DNA from: Oxalobacteraceae bacterium OTU3CAMAD1
GTDB taxonomy: Bacteria; Pseudomonadota; Gammaproteobacteria; Burkholderiales; Burkholderiaceae_D
Reading direction: 5' to 3'
Assembly (NCBI GenBank): GCA_024123915.1
Contig: CP099650.1
Span: 5,394,001 to 5,458,000, forward strand
Length of the DNA: 64,000 nt
Translations under genes and position numbers: made by a program
Notes under the pieces: generated by a model
What the model saw: the letters and a program-made list of their open reading frames with translations, nothing else
The model's database searches: none
Told to the model about the DNA's origin: nothing
Part shown: one piece after another, positions 27,363-36,056 of the stretch
How positions within the stretch are numbered: the stretch's first letter is position 1
How the letters are laid out: each line of letters opens with the position of its first letter

Positions 27363-28745
27363 TCAGCCCAGCATATCGAACAAGGTGCCGGTGCCGCCGC
27401 CGGCGCCGTTGATCGCGCTGCCGGCGCCGGTCTGGGCCTGCGCGCTGTACAGCGCCACCAGCGCGTTGGCCTGCGCCGTCAGCGCCTTGGTCAGCACGGC
27501 GCGCTTGCCGTTGATGCTGGCGATTTCCGTGTTCATTTGCTTGGCTTCCTTGCTGATCACGCTGGTCGAGGACGTGAACGCCGACGCCTTGGACGACATC
27601 AAATCGGCGATGCCCTTGCCATCATTGGTGAACAACTTGGCCACCGACGACGAATCGGCCGTCAACGCCGCCTGCAATTTCTTATCGTCGACCACCATAT
27701 TGCCCTTGGCGTCCTGGCTAACGCCGGCCGCGCCCAGCGCGGAAATCGACACGCTGCCGCCGCCCGTCTTCAGCAGCATGCTCATCTGGCTGACCACCTG
27801 GCCAATGGCGGTATCGCCCTTCAGTGCGCCCTGCTGCAGCGTCTGCAACTTCTTGTTCAGATCGTTGTAGGCGGCCACGAAGGACTTCAGGTTGGCGCCG
27901 ATCTGGCTTGCATCCTGTTTGATCGTCACGTCGGATTTGCCGGTGCCGGTCAAGGTCAGGGTGGCGCCTGCGATGCCGTTGTCCTTCGCCATGGTGTTCG
28001 TCGGACTGGTGACTTCCTTGCCATCGACCGTCAGGATGGCGTTTTGCGCCGCCGTGGTTTGCTTCAGTTTTTGCGCGCCGTCGGGATCGAACGCCAGCAG
28101 GCCCTTGAGCGCGGCGTCGCCGCTGACGCTGATGCGCATGCTGTTGGCCGCGCCGCTCTCGCCGGCGATACCCAGCGAAAACTTGCCGTCGTCACCCTTG
28201 ACCACCTTGACGTCCACGCCGGCCGCCTTGAACGCGGCGGCCATGCCCTCGAGCGTGTTGTTGGTGCTATCGATGGTGATGGTTTTGCTGCTGGCCGTGC
28301 CGTTGGTGCCGAAGCCCTTGGCGCCGCCGGCGGTGCCGAAGTCGATCTTGACGGTGGTGGTGGCGCCGCCGCCGATCTTGGTGGTGGCGGAGGTGAATTC
28401 CTCGCTGGTCAGAAACTGGCCCTGCGCGAGCTGCTTGACGTCGATCGCGTAGGTGCCGGCCTTGGCCGCGCCGGTGGAAGTGGCCGTCAAGACAGTTTTG
28501 GCCGAGCTGGCGGCGCTGGTGCTCAAGCCGCTACCGGTCAGGCCGGCGGCGAGCGTCTGGAAATCAGCCAGCACGCTTTGCAGCTGCCCCAGGCCCGACA
28601 GCTTGGTCTGGTCGCGCACCAGCGAAGCGTTGAGCTTGGTCGCCGCGCCGTTTTGCGCCGTCATGGTCTGCTCGACGCGTTTGTAGATGTCGCTCGAGAC
28701 CGCCGTGCTGGCGGCGCTGGTCGCGGAGTTGATGGAGGTCGCCAT
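27363..28745 (-). CDS. fliD: Flagellar filament cap protein FliD (orphan)
   Basis: 460 residues, close to the usual FliD length. It has an N-terminal FliD domain with coiled-coil heptads (VEQTMTAQNGAATKLNASL), a hook-IN-like motif and beta-rich middle (GTYAIDVKQLAQGQF), and a C-terminal coiled coil (ISKEAKQMNTEIASING). The protein caps the growing flagellar filament. The region is unusually rich in Ala, Thr, Ser, Lys and Gly with no Cys, as for exported axial proteins. No other flagellar gene is nearby, so this is likely a second or variant cap. AGGA precedes the ATG. Confidence 0.85.
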   Translation of the reverse strand: MATSINSATSAASTAVSSDIYKRVEQTMTAQNGAATKLNASLVRDQTKLSGLGQLQSVLADFQTLAAGLTGSGLSTSAASSAKTVLTATSTGAAKAGTYAIDVKQLAQGQFLTSEEFTSATTKIGGGATTTVKIDFGTAGGAKGFGTNGTASSKTITIDSTNNTLEGMAAAFKAAGVDVKVVKGDDGKFSLGIAGESGAANSMRISVSGDAALKGLLAFDPDGAQKLKQTTAAQNAILTVDGKEVTSPTNTMAKDNGIAGATLTLTGTGKSDVTIKQDASQIGANLKSFVAAYNDLNKKLQTLQQGALKGDTAIGQVVSQMSMLLKTGGGSVSISALGAAGVSQDAKGNMVVDDKKLQAALTADSSSVAKLFTNDGKGIADLMSSKASAFTSSTSVISKEAKQMNTEIASINGKRAVLTKALTAQANALVALYSAQAQTGAGSAINGAGGGTGTLFDMLG

Positions 28746-28863
28746 GATGTATTCCTGCCTGGATGATTACATAGTATGCAATATGGTCAGGATAACCGAT
28801 GCGCCGAACAGAACAGGATTTACCTCCCAATAACACGCCACGAAGTCACAAAACCACGAAAAC

Positions 28864-28958
28864 ACGTAGGGCGGATTAGGCGGAACGCTGTAATCGGCCA
28901 TGCATGCGTTTCGGCGGCCCATGCATGGCCGATTACGCTACGCTAATCCGCCCTACGC
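28864..28958. repeat. Two-armed palindromic repeat, copy 6 (B-A)
   Basis: The left arm is type B (GCGGATTAGGCGGAACGC) and the right arm type A, so it is inverted relative to copies 2-4. Its right end overlaps the 3' end of the CoA-transferase gene and supplies that gene's TAG stop (28953-28955). Confidence 0.9.
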
Positions 28959-30347
28959 GTCCCTGAATTTTGGCGCTGCCGACCCAAGCGATGCCGCCGG
29001 ACTATCCCATACCATCACCGCGCCGCCAATAACGACCGGTGGTAACAGCCGCCGGGCCGCGCCCCACTCCGTATGTTCGATTCCCGGCGCCAGATCGGCC
29101 TCGCCTGCGGCGGCCAAGGGCTGCGCGCCGACCTCGGGCACGGAATCGGTCAGCAGCTTGGCGGTGCGCGCCAACGACAGCCGCGCACTCATCGCGCGGT
29201 TGTCGGCCAACCGGAAAAGCAAGCCCCGCAACACGGCGGCCGCCATCAGGTAGCCAGTGGAATGGTCCAGCGCCTGTACCGGCAATGGCACCGGTTTGTT
29301 GGCGCCCTGCATCCGCATGCCATGCTCGGCGATGCCCGAGCTCATTTGCACCAGGCTGTCGAAACCGCGCCGGCCGGCCAGCGGACCGGTCCAGCCGTAC
29401 GCGTCCAGGCAGACGTCGATCAGTCCCGGGTTGAGCGCGCGGCGGAATTGCCCGCCATAACCCAGCCGCTCCAGCGCGGCGGGACGATAGCCGTGCACCA
29501 ACACGTCCGCCCGCGCCAGCAAGTCCTCGAAGACGGCACGGTCGGCCGGCTGGCGCAGGTCCAGCCGCGCGCAGCGTTTGCCCGGCGTTACTTCGGGGAT
29601 CACGCCCGGCTCGTTCCAGTCGGGTGGATCGATGCGCAGCACGTCGGCGCCATAGCGGGCCAGAAACCGGGTTGCCACCGGACCGGCGAGCACACGCGTG
29701 AGGTCCAGCACTTTCAATCCCGCCAGCGGCCGGCCGGGCGTGGCGGCGCCGCGCCAGCCATGCCCGGTGGCGCCCCCGTCGAGCGGCCGCGTCTCGAACG
29801 CGATCAGCGGCTCGGCGGCGACGGCGACGCCCTGCGGATGCGCCGCCCATTCCGCCGCCGAGCGCATCATCGCCGCGCATCCGCCGTTGCCGACCACCGC
29901 CGCCTCGAGCTCCGCGCCGCGCCATCCCCCGACCGCGCGCACCACGGCGTCGCGATCGACCGGGCAACCCAGGACGGCCAGGGCCGCGTCGCGGTGACGG
30001 ATGGCGTTGGTGTGCAAGCGTATCCAGCCGTCGGCGGTGGCGTAGTCGCCGGCCACCGCGTCCCACAACGGCGGGCGCTCCCAGCCGATTGGATGCAACG
30101 ACCAGCCGAACCAGAGCGACGCCAGCCTGCGGTCGACATGCACCGGCATGGCATCGCCGCCCTGCGCAACGATCAACTGCCGAAGCACCAGTCCCGCCGC
30201 CCCGACCGACGCGGCCGCCAGATCGGTGACGGCGTAATACGATGGCAGCGCGCCTTCTCCCCCGAAGCGGACCGCGTCTTGCACGCCGTCCGGCAGCGCC
30301 AGCGCCGACGACACCGCTTGCAGCATGTGGCGAGAGATAACAGACAT
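28953..30347 (-). CDS. CaiB/BaiF (family III) CoA-transferase-like protein
   Basis: 464 residues from the ATG at 30347, which has GGAG upstream. The family III fold is clear in the second half: LAGLKVLDLTRVLAGPVATR, GADVLRIDPPDW, CARLDLRQPADRAVF and ADVLVHGYRPAALERLGYG. The catalytic Asp expected after the PGLIDVCLDAYGWTGP segment is plausible but not certain. The first 200 residues are a second, divergent CoA-transferase-like half. It transfers CoA between organic acids; the acid is unknown. Divergent from a citrate-synthase-like gene 90 bases away, suggesting one acyl-CoA pathway. The stop codon comes from the adjoining repeat. Confidence 0.82.
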   Translation of the reverse strand: MSVISRHMLQAVSSALALPDGVQDAVRFGGEGALPSYYAVTDLAAASVGAAGLVLRQLIVAQGGDAMPVHVDRRLASLWFGWSLHPIGWERPPLWDAVAGDYATADGWIRLHTNAIRHRDAALAVLGCPVDRDAVVRAVGGWRGAELEAAVVGNGGCAAMMRSAAEWAAHPQGVAVAAEPLIAFETRPLDGGATGHGWRGAATPGRPLAGLKVLDLTRVLAGPVATRFLARYGADVLRIDPPDWNEPGVIPEVTPGKRCARLDLRQPADRAVFEDLLARADVLVHGYRPAALERLGYGGQFRRALNPGLIDVCLDAYGWTGPLAGRRGFDSLVQMSSGIAEHGMRMQGANKPVPLPVQALDHSTGYLMAAAVLRGLLFRLADNRAMSARLSLARTAKLLTDSVPEVGAQPLAAAGEADLAPGIEHTEWGAARRLLPPVVIGGAVMVWDSPAASLGSAAPKFRDA

Positions 30348-30437
30348 AAGAGCTCCAGAACTTGATATGCTGGCCAGCTTGAACCCGCAAGCATCACGCG
30401 TCAATCTTGACTTGAACCGTCAACATAGGAAGCGCAA

Positions 30438-31631
30438 ATGGTCTGGATGACCGCCACCGAAGCCCTGAACATCCTGAACGTCCGTCCGCAAACACTGTAC
30501 GCCAACGTCAGTCGCGGCAAAATCCGCGCCAAGGCCGACGACACCGACCCGCGCCGCAGCCTCTACCACCGTGACGACGTGTTGCGCATGGCGAGGCGCA
30601 CCAACGGCCGCCGCAAGGTCGACGCGGTCTCGGCGCAAGCCATGCAATGGGGCGACCCGGTACTGCCCTCGTCGATCTCGACGACGGCCGATGGCAAGCT
30701 GCTCTATCGCGGACAGGACGCGGCAATATTGGCGAATTCCGCGACACCGGAAGAGATCGCCGCGCTACTATGGCAATGCCCGCCAGCGACAATACAAGCC
30801 GCCCTGCCCGTCAAGACCGCAGCGGCAGCCGCGCACGGACCTGCCAACCCCGGCGCCCTCGCCACCGGCCTGCTCACCCTGGCAACCCTGGCCGGGAACG
30901 CTCCGCCCTCGCTGGCTCGGCCATTAAATGACCTGCACGCCGACGCCGCCACCATCCTGGCCACGCTCACCGAAGCCATCACCGGCCCGCTGCCGGACGC
31001 CGCCGCCCGCTTGAGCATCAGCGCCCGCCTGGCCCACGCCTGGCATTGCCCGTCCCAGCAAGACCTGATCCGCCGCGCGTTGGTGCTGATGGCCGACCAC
31101 GAGCTCAACGCCTCCACCTTCGCCACCCGCGTCGCCATCTCGACCGGCGCCTCGCTGGCGGCCGGCGTGCTGGCCGGCTTCGCCACGCTCAGCGGTCCGC
31201 TGCACGGCGGCGCCCCGGCGGAATTCGCCCGGCTGCTCGCCCTCGCCAGACAGGCCGGCGCCCACGACGCCATCGCGCAATGGCTGGCGAGTGGAAGGCC
31301 CCTGCCCGGGTTCGGCCACCGGCTCTACCCGGAAGGCGACCCGCGCGCCCGCGCCATGCTGAAGATGCTGCCGGAATTGCAACCCTACACCGATCTGGCC
31401 GCCGAAGCCGAGGCGCAGGCGGGCGAGCTGCCCACGGTCGATTTCGCGCTGCCAGCGCTGGCGGCGGCGTGCGGCCTGCCGGACGAGGCGCCGTTTGTGT
31501 TGTTTGCTTTGGGAAGATGCGTCGGCTGGCTCGCCCATGCGTTGGAGCAAGCGCAAGCCAACCGTCCGATCAGGCCGCGCGCCCGGTATGTCGGGGCCGG
31601 CCTGCCGCAGGAGCCAAGTCGAACGACTTAG
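30438..31631 (+). CDS. Citrate-synthase-like enzyme with N-terminal helix-turn-helix domain
   Basis: 397 residues. Residues about 1-55 (TATEALNILNVRPQTLYANV, SLYHRDDVLRMARR) form a MerR/excisionase-like helix-turn-helix. The rest is the citrate synthase fold with the catalytic set: ADHELNAST (His221), GPLHGGAP (His256), GFGHRLYPEGDPRA (His294), TVDFALPAL (Asp335) and an Arg in PRARYVG. The active site looks intact, so it may condense an acyl-CoA with a keto acid and also bind DNA. AGGAAG precedes the ATG. It is divergent from the CoA-transferase, and its stop codon overlaps that of the convergent PilZ gene. Confidence 0.83.
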   Translation: MVWMTATEALNILNVRPQTLYANVSRGKIRAKADDTDPRRSLYHRDDVLRMARRTNGRRKVDAVSAQAMQWGDPVLPSSISTTADGKLLYRGQDAAILANSATPEEIAALLWQCPPATIQAALPVKTAAAAAHGPANPGALATGLLTLATLAGNAPPSLARPLNDLHADAATILATLTEAITGPLPDAAARLSISARLAHAWHCPSQQDLIRRALVLMADHELNASTFATRVAISTGASLAAGVLAGFATLSGPLHGGAPAEFARLLALARQAGAHDAIAQWLASGRPLPGFGHRLYPEGDPRARAMLKMLPELQPYTDLAAEAEAQAGELPTVDFALPALAAACGLPDEAPFVLFALGRCVGWLAHALEQAQANRPIRPRARYVGAGLPQEPSRTT

Positions 31632-31948
31632 CGGATGAACTTACTGACGATGCTGGTGGTGGCCGCGTCCGGATTGACGAACTGGTAGCCGATCTTGAAA
31701 TGATCGCCGCTGAAGATGCAATACGTGACCTTGGCGCGGCTGCTGACCAGTTGCCCCTTGCCGTCCAGGAAAAGCTCAAACGTCACCTGCCCCATGTGCC
31801 CGACCGCCAGCTTGTGGTCGAACGTGAGCGACAAACCGGTGGCGCAGAGGTCGATGGTGCGGCCCTGCTGGGGAGGCATACCATCCATCACCACGACTGC
31901 CTTGGCGCGCACGATCTTGCGCGCGACTGATCGTTGATCGACTAACAA
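31628..31948 (-). CDS. PilZ domain protein
   Basis: A 106-residue single-domain protein. The first c-di-GMP motif RxxxR is present as RSVAR (residues 6-10). The second, normally D/NxSxxG, reads DLCATG (33-38), with Cys in place of Ser. The beta-barrel pattern continues to YQFVNPD. It likely binds cyclic di-GMP and affects motility or polysaccharide. The start appears to be TTG behind AGGATGG. It shares its stop region with the convergent citrate-synthase-like gene (TAA and TAG overlap). Confidence 0.8.
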   Translation of the reverse strand: MLVDQRSVARKIVRAKAVVVMDGMPPQQGRTIDLCATGLSLTFDHKLAVGHMGQVTFELFLDGKGQLVSSRAKVTYCIFSGDHFKIGYQFVNPDAATTSIVSKFIR

Positions 31949-32022
31949 TTTATTCCATCCTTTAGATACATAATGTTACGTGGTAAGCACTATTGCTGAT
32001 TACAACACATAACAATACATCC

Positions 32023-33399
32023 TTATTGGATTTCGCGCAGCTTATTGAAGGCATCATCGATACGATCGACCGCAATAATCGTCATGCCCTCGATCGGTTG
32101 CTTGGGCGCGTTGGAGGTTGGAATCATCGCCATCGAGAAACCGAGCTTAGCCGCCTCGCGCAGGCGCTCCTGGCCGCGCGGCGCCGGGCGGATCTCGCCG
32201 GCCAGGCCAACCTCGCCGAATACCACGAAACCGCGCGGCAACGGCTTGTTGCGCATCGAGGAATTGATCGCCAGCAGCACCGCCAGGTCGGCCGCCGGCT
32301 CGGTGATCTTGACGCCGCCGACGGCGTTGATGAACACGTCCTGGTCGAAGGCGGCGATGCCGGCGTGGCGATGCAAGACCGCCAACAGCATCGCCAGCCG
32401 GTTCTGCTCCAGGCCGACCGACAAGCGGCGCGCGTTGGGCAGGTGGCTGGCGTCGACCAGCGCCTGGATCTCCACCAGCAGCGGCCGCGTTCCCTCCTGC
32501 GTCACCATCACGCAGGAGCCTGGCACCTGGTTGTCGTGCTGGGACAGGAACAGCGCCGACGGGTTCGATACGCCCTTGAGCCCCTTCTCGGTCATAGCGA
32601 ACACGCCCAGCTCGTTGACGGCGCCGAAGCGGTTCTTGATCGCCCGCACCAGGCGGAAGCTCGAATGGTTGTCGCCCTCGAAATACAGCACGGTGTCGAC
32701 GATGTGCTCGAGCACGCGCGGACCGGCCAGCGCGCCCTCTTTCGTCACGTGGCCCACCAGGATGATGGTGATGCCGGTCTGCTTGGCCACGCGGGTCAGC
32801 TGGGCCGCGCATTCGCGCACCTGCGCCACCGAACCGGGCGCCGAGCTCAGCGCGTCGGAATAGACGGTCTGGATCGAGTCGATGACGGCCACGTCCGGCT
32901 TCAGATCCGCCAGCGTACCGAGGATTTTTTCCAGCTGAATCTCGGCCTGCAGTTTCAGATCGCGGGCGTCGACCTGCAAGCGCTTGGCGCGCAGCGCGAT
33001 CTGGGCGCCGGATTCCTCGCCGCTGACATATAACACTTTCTTTAAATGCGACAGATTGGCCAGCGCCTGCAGCAGCAGGGTCGACTTGCCAATGCCCGGG
33101 TCGCCGCCGATCAGCACCACGCCGCCGGCCACCAGCCCGCCGCCGAGCACGCGGTCGAACTCCTCGATGCCGGTGCCGAAGCGCGGCACGTCGATGGCGT
33201 CGATATCGGACAGCGACAACACCGGCGCGGTCTGCGCCAGCGCCATGTGCTGCGGCTGCGAATAGCGGTTGTTGCCGCCGGTCTCGATGAGTGTTTCCAC
33301 CATCGTGTTCCATTGCTGGCACGAGGCGCATTGCCCGGTCCACTTGGTGGACGTGCCACCGCATTCGGTGCAGGTATAGTTGGTTTTAGCCTTGGCCAT
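32023..33399 (-). CDS. radA: DNA repair protein RadA
   Basis: 458 residues, normal RadA length. A C4 zinc finger (Cys10, 13, 24, 27) is followed by the RecA-like ATPase with Walker A GGDPGIGKST (98-107), the RadA-specific KNRFG motif and a C-terminal Lon-protease-like domain ending in the ADLAVLLAI and GLAGEIRP segments. It drives branch migration in recombination. It is encoded 4 bases after alr, as a two-gene operon. Confidence 0.96.
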   Translation of the reverse strand: MAKAKTNYTCTECGGTSTKWTGQCASCQQWNTMVETLIETGGNNRYSQPQHMALAQTAPVLSLSDIDAIDVPRFGTGIEEFDRVLGGGLVAGGVVLIGGDPGIGKSTLLLQALANLSHLKKVLYVSGEESGAQIALRAKRLQVDARDLKLQAEIQLEKILGTLADLKPDVAVIDSIQTVYSDALSSAPGSVAQVRECAAQLTRVAKQTGITIILVGHVTKEGALAGPRVLEHIVDTVLYFEGDNHSSFRLVRAIKNRFGAVNELGVFAMTEKGLKGVSNPSALFLSQHDNQVPGSCVMVTQEGTRPLLVEIQALVDASHLPNARRLSVGLEQNRLAMLLAVLHRHAGIAAFDQDVFINAVGGVKITEPAADLAVLLAINSSMRNKPLPRGFVVFGEVGLAGEIRPAPRGQERLREAAKLGFSMAMIPTSNAPKQPIEGMTIIAVDRIDDAFNKLREIQ

Positions 33400-33403
33400 C
33401 GGC

Positions 33404-34507
33404 TCAGTCCTCGACCACGGCCACGCGCTGCCCCAGCGCGCACATCAGCTCATAGCCGATGGTGCCGGCCGCGTTGGCGACCTCGTCGATCGGCAAGCCC
33501 TGGCCCCACAACGTCACCTTGCTGCCGATTTTAACGTCGGGCAGATCGGTCAGGTCGACCGTCAGCAGGTCCATCGACACGCGCCCGACCAGGCGGGTGC
33601 GTACGCCGTCGACCAGCACCGGTGTATCGACCGGCGCGTGGCGCGGATAGCCGTCCGCATAGCCGCAGGCGACCACGCCCACCCGCATCGGCCCTTCGGC
33701 CTGGAAGCGGCTGCCGTAGCCGACCACGTCGCCGGCGGCGATGTTCTGCACGCCTATGATCTCGCTCGTCAGGGTCATGGCCGGCAGCAGGCCGTATTCC
33801 TCGGCCGACTTGCCGCCCGGCGTGCCGCCGTACAGCATGATTCCGGGACGCACCCAGTCGTTGCGTAGAATATCGGCCAGCTCGTCCTGGCGCAGCACGC
33901 CGGCCGAATTCGACAGGCTGCGCATGCCCGGCAGGCCGGCGGCGGCGGCCTCGAAGCGGCGGATCTGCTCGTCGATCGGCAACAGCAGGTGCTTGGCGTC
34001 GTCGGCGTTGGCGAAGTGGGTCATCAGCGTGATGCTGCCGACACAGGAAATGGCGACCAGCCGCGCGTGGGCAGCGGCGAACGCATCGGGCATGAAGCCG
34101 AGCCTGTTCATGCCGCTGTTCATTTTCAGATGCAGATTGAGCTTGATGCCGCGCGCCGTCAGCGCCTCCTGGGCCGCCTCCAGCCACGCCAGCTGCTCGT
34201 TGCAATGGACGGCCGCCTCCAGGTTGTAGCCGGCCATGGTGTTCACATCGTCGGGACCGAAGAAACCCTCTAGTAACAGGATCGGCTTTTTCCAGCCCAT
34301 CTCGCGCAGCCGTACGGCGTTGTCGACTTCTACCAGCGCCAGGCCGTCGGCGTCGGCGAAGCCGCGCATCGCCCGCTCCAGGCCGTGGCCGTAGCCATTG
34401 GCCTTGAGCACGCCCCACACCTTGGCGCCGGGCGAGCCGGCCTTGGCGCGCGCCAAATTATGCTGCAGTGATGCAATGTGGATGGTCGCGACGATTGGCC
34501 TTGGCAT
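33404..34507 (-). CDS. alr: Alanine racemase
   Basis: 367 residues from the ATG at 34507; the frame extends upstream but the conserved N-terminus (RPIVATIHIASLQHNLA) begins here. The PLP lysine is in VLKANGYGHG (Lys35). The C-terminal domain has the catalytic Tyr in VGYGSRFQAE and GYADGYPR. It makes D-alanine for peptidoglycan. It is the first gene of alr-radA and divergent from lplT. Confidence 0.96.
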   Translation of the reverse strand: MPRPIVATIHIASLQHNLARAKAGSPGAKVWGVLKANGYGHGLERAMRGFADADGLALVEVDNAVRLREMGWKKPILLLEGFFGPDDVNTMAGYNLEAAVHCNEQLAWLEAAQEALTARGIKLNLHLKMNSGMNRLGFMPDAFAAAHARLVAISCVGSITLMTHFANADDAKHLLLPIDEQIRRFEAAAAGLPGMRSLSNSAGVLRQDELADILRNDWVRPGIMLYGGTPGGKSAEEYGLLPAMTLTSEIIGVQNIAAGDVVGYGSRFQAEGPMRVGVVACGYADGYPRHAPVDTPVLVDGVRTRLVGRVSMDLLTVDLTDLPDVKIGSKVTLWGQGLPIDEVANAAGTIGYELMCALGQRVAVVED

Positions 34508-34650
34508 AGTGCTATCTTTATCAGAAACAGTGGAGCCGTATTTTACCGTGCGCCCACCATTAGCGCGTGCAGGCGCACTGCTCAATTCTTGGGGGTTCCG
34601 ATCAAAGCGTGGTATAAAGCAAGCCAATACAAGCTTTCAGGCATCCCAGA

Positions 34651-35913
34651 ATGAATCGTGGTTTCTATACCATCATGGCAGCGCAATTCTTTTCGTCGCT
34701 GGCGGATAATGCGTTGCTCTTTGTTGCGATTGACCTGCTGATCAATATGAACTCGCCGGGGTGGATCACGCCCCTGCTGAAGCTTTCATTTACGCTCTTT
34801 TACGTGCTGTTGGCCGCATTTGTCGGAGCCTTCGCCGATTCGATGCCCAAAGGCAAAGTCATGTTCATCTCCAACCTGATCAAGGTTGGCGGCTGCATGC
34901 TGATTTTCGCTAACGTCCACCCTTTGCTTGCGTACGCCATCGTCGGTTTCGGCGCCGCCGTCTATTCACCGGCCAAATACGGCATCCTGACCGAACTGCT
35001 GCCGGCCGAGAAGCTCGTCGCGGCCAACGGCTGGGTAGAAGGCTTGACCGTCATGTCGATCATCTTCGGCACCGTCATGGGCGGTGCGCTGGTCGGCGAC
35101 CGCGTCTCGTCCTACCTGCTCGGCTTCGACATGCCGCTGATCGACACCGGCATCACCACCGCGACCCAATCGGCGCTGTGCGTGGTGGTCGGCATCTATA
35201 TCATCGCGGCGCTGTTCAACACCCGCATCCCCGACACCGGTTGCCGCTATGGCCACCAGGAACGCAACCCAATCAAGCTGGTCACCGATTTCGCCAACTG
35301 CTACAGCCTGCTGTGGAAAGACAAGCTGGGCCAGATCTCGCTGGCGGTCACGACCTTGTTCTGGGGCGCCGCGCAAACCCTGCAATTCATCGTGCTGGAA
35401 TGGGCCAACCGAACGCTCAAACTGACCTACGAGCAGTCGACCAGCCTGGTCGGCGTGGTCGCCATCGGCGTGGCGGCGGGCGCCGTCATCTCGGCGCGCT
35501 CGATCACCTTGCGCAAATCGCTCACGGTGATCCCGGTCGGCATCGCGATGGGCGTCATCGTCATGGGCATGACTTTGGTCAATTCGGTGGCGCTGGCGTA
35601 TCCGCTGCTGGTACTGGTCGGTTTGCTGGGCGGCTTCTTCCTGGTGCCGATGAACGCGCTGCTGCAGCACCGCGGCCACGTGCTGATGAGCGCCGGCCAC
35701 TCGATCGCGGTGCAGAACTTCAATGAGAATCTGTCGATCCTGGTGATGCTGGCGGCGTACTCGCTGATGCTGCGCGGCCATCTGAACCTGAACATCATCA
35801 TCCTGATCTTCGGTCTGTTCCTGGCCGGTACCATGTTCATCATCATGCGCAAGCACCAGGCCAACCAGCGCGAATTCGACTCGATCGGTTTGATCGGCGA
35901 AGCCAAGCATTGA
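34651..35913 (+). CDS. lplT: Lysophospholipid transporter LplT
   Basis: 420 residues, 12-helix MFS transporter. The start MNRGFYTIMAAQFFSSLADNA and the motif VYSPAKYGILTELLP are characteristic of LplT, which flips lysophospholipids into the cytoplasm for re-acylation. The usual partner acyl-ACP synthetase (aas) is not adjacent. It is divergent from alr across 143 bases. Confidence 0.92.
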   Translation: MNRGFYTIMAAQFFSSLADNALLFVAIDLLINMNSPGWITPLLKLSFTLFYVLLAAFVGAFADSMPKGKVMFISNLIKVGGCMLIFANVHPLLAYAIVGFGAAVYSPAKYGILTELLPAEKLVAANGWVEGLTVMSIIFGTVMGGALVGDRVSSYLLGFDMPLIDTGITTATQSALCVVVGIYIIAALFNTRIPDTGCRYGHQERNPIKLVTDFANCYSLLWKDKLGQISLAVTTLFWGAAQTLQFIVLEWANRTLKLTYEQSTSLVGVVAIGVAAGAVISARSITLRKSLTVIPVGIAMGVIVMGMTLVNSVALAYPLLVLVGLLGGFFLVPMNALLQHRGHVLMSAGHSIAVQNFNENLSILVMLAAYSLMLRGHLNLNIIILIFGLFLAGTMFIIMRKHQANQREFDSIGLIGEAKH

Positions 35914-35960
35914 TGATCGGCGGTGCGTTTGCGCCGCCGAACACAATGCAAACGCGCAAA

Positions 35961-36056
35961 CACGTAGGGCGGATTAGGCGGAACGCCGTAATCGGCCATT
36001 TACGAGCCGCCGGCGGCTCATGCATGGCCGATTACGCTTCGCTAATCCGCCCTACG
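35961..36056. repeat. Two-armed palindromic repeat, copy 7 (B-A)
   Basis: Type B arm left, type A arm right, inner spacer with GAGCCGCCGGCGGCTC, itself a strong hairpin. It lies between the convergent ends of lplT and the DUF1853 gene, and its right end supplies the TAG stop of the latter (36052-36054). Confidence 0.9.

Noticed and set aside
1833..36056. Palindromic repeats as a CRISPR array
   Set aside because: Copies are kilobases apart, palindromic with two arm types, and there are no regular spacers or cas genes.
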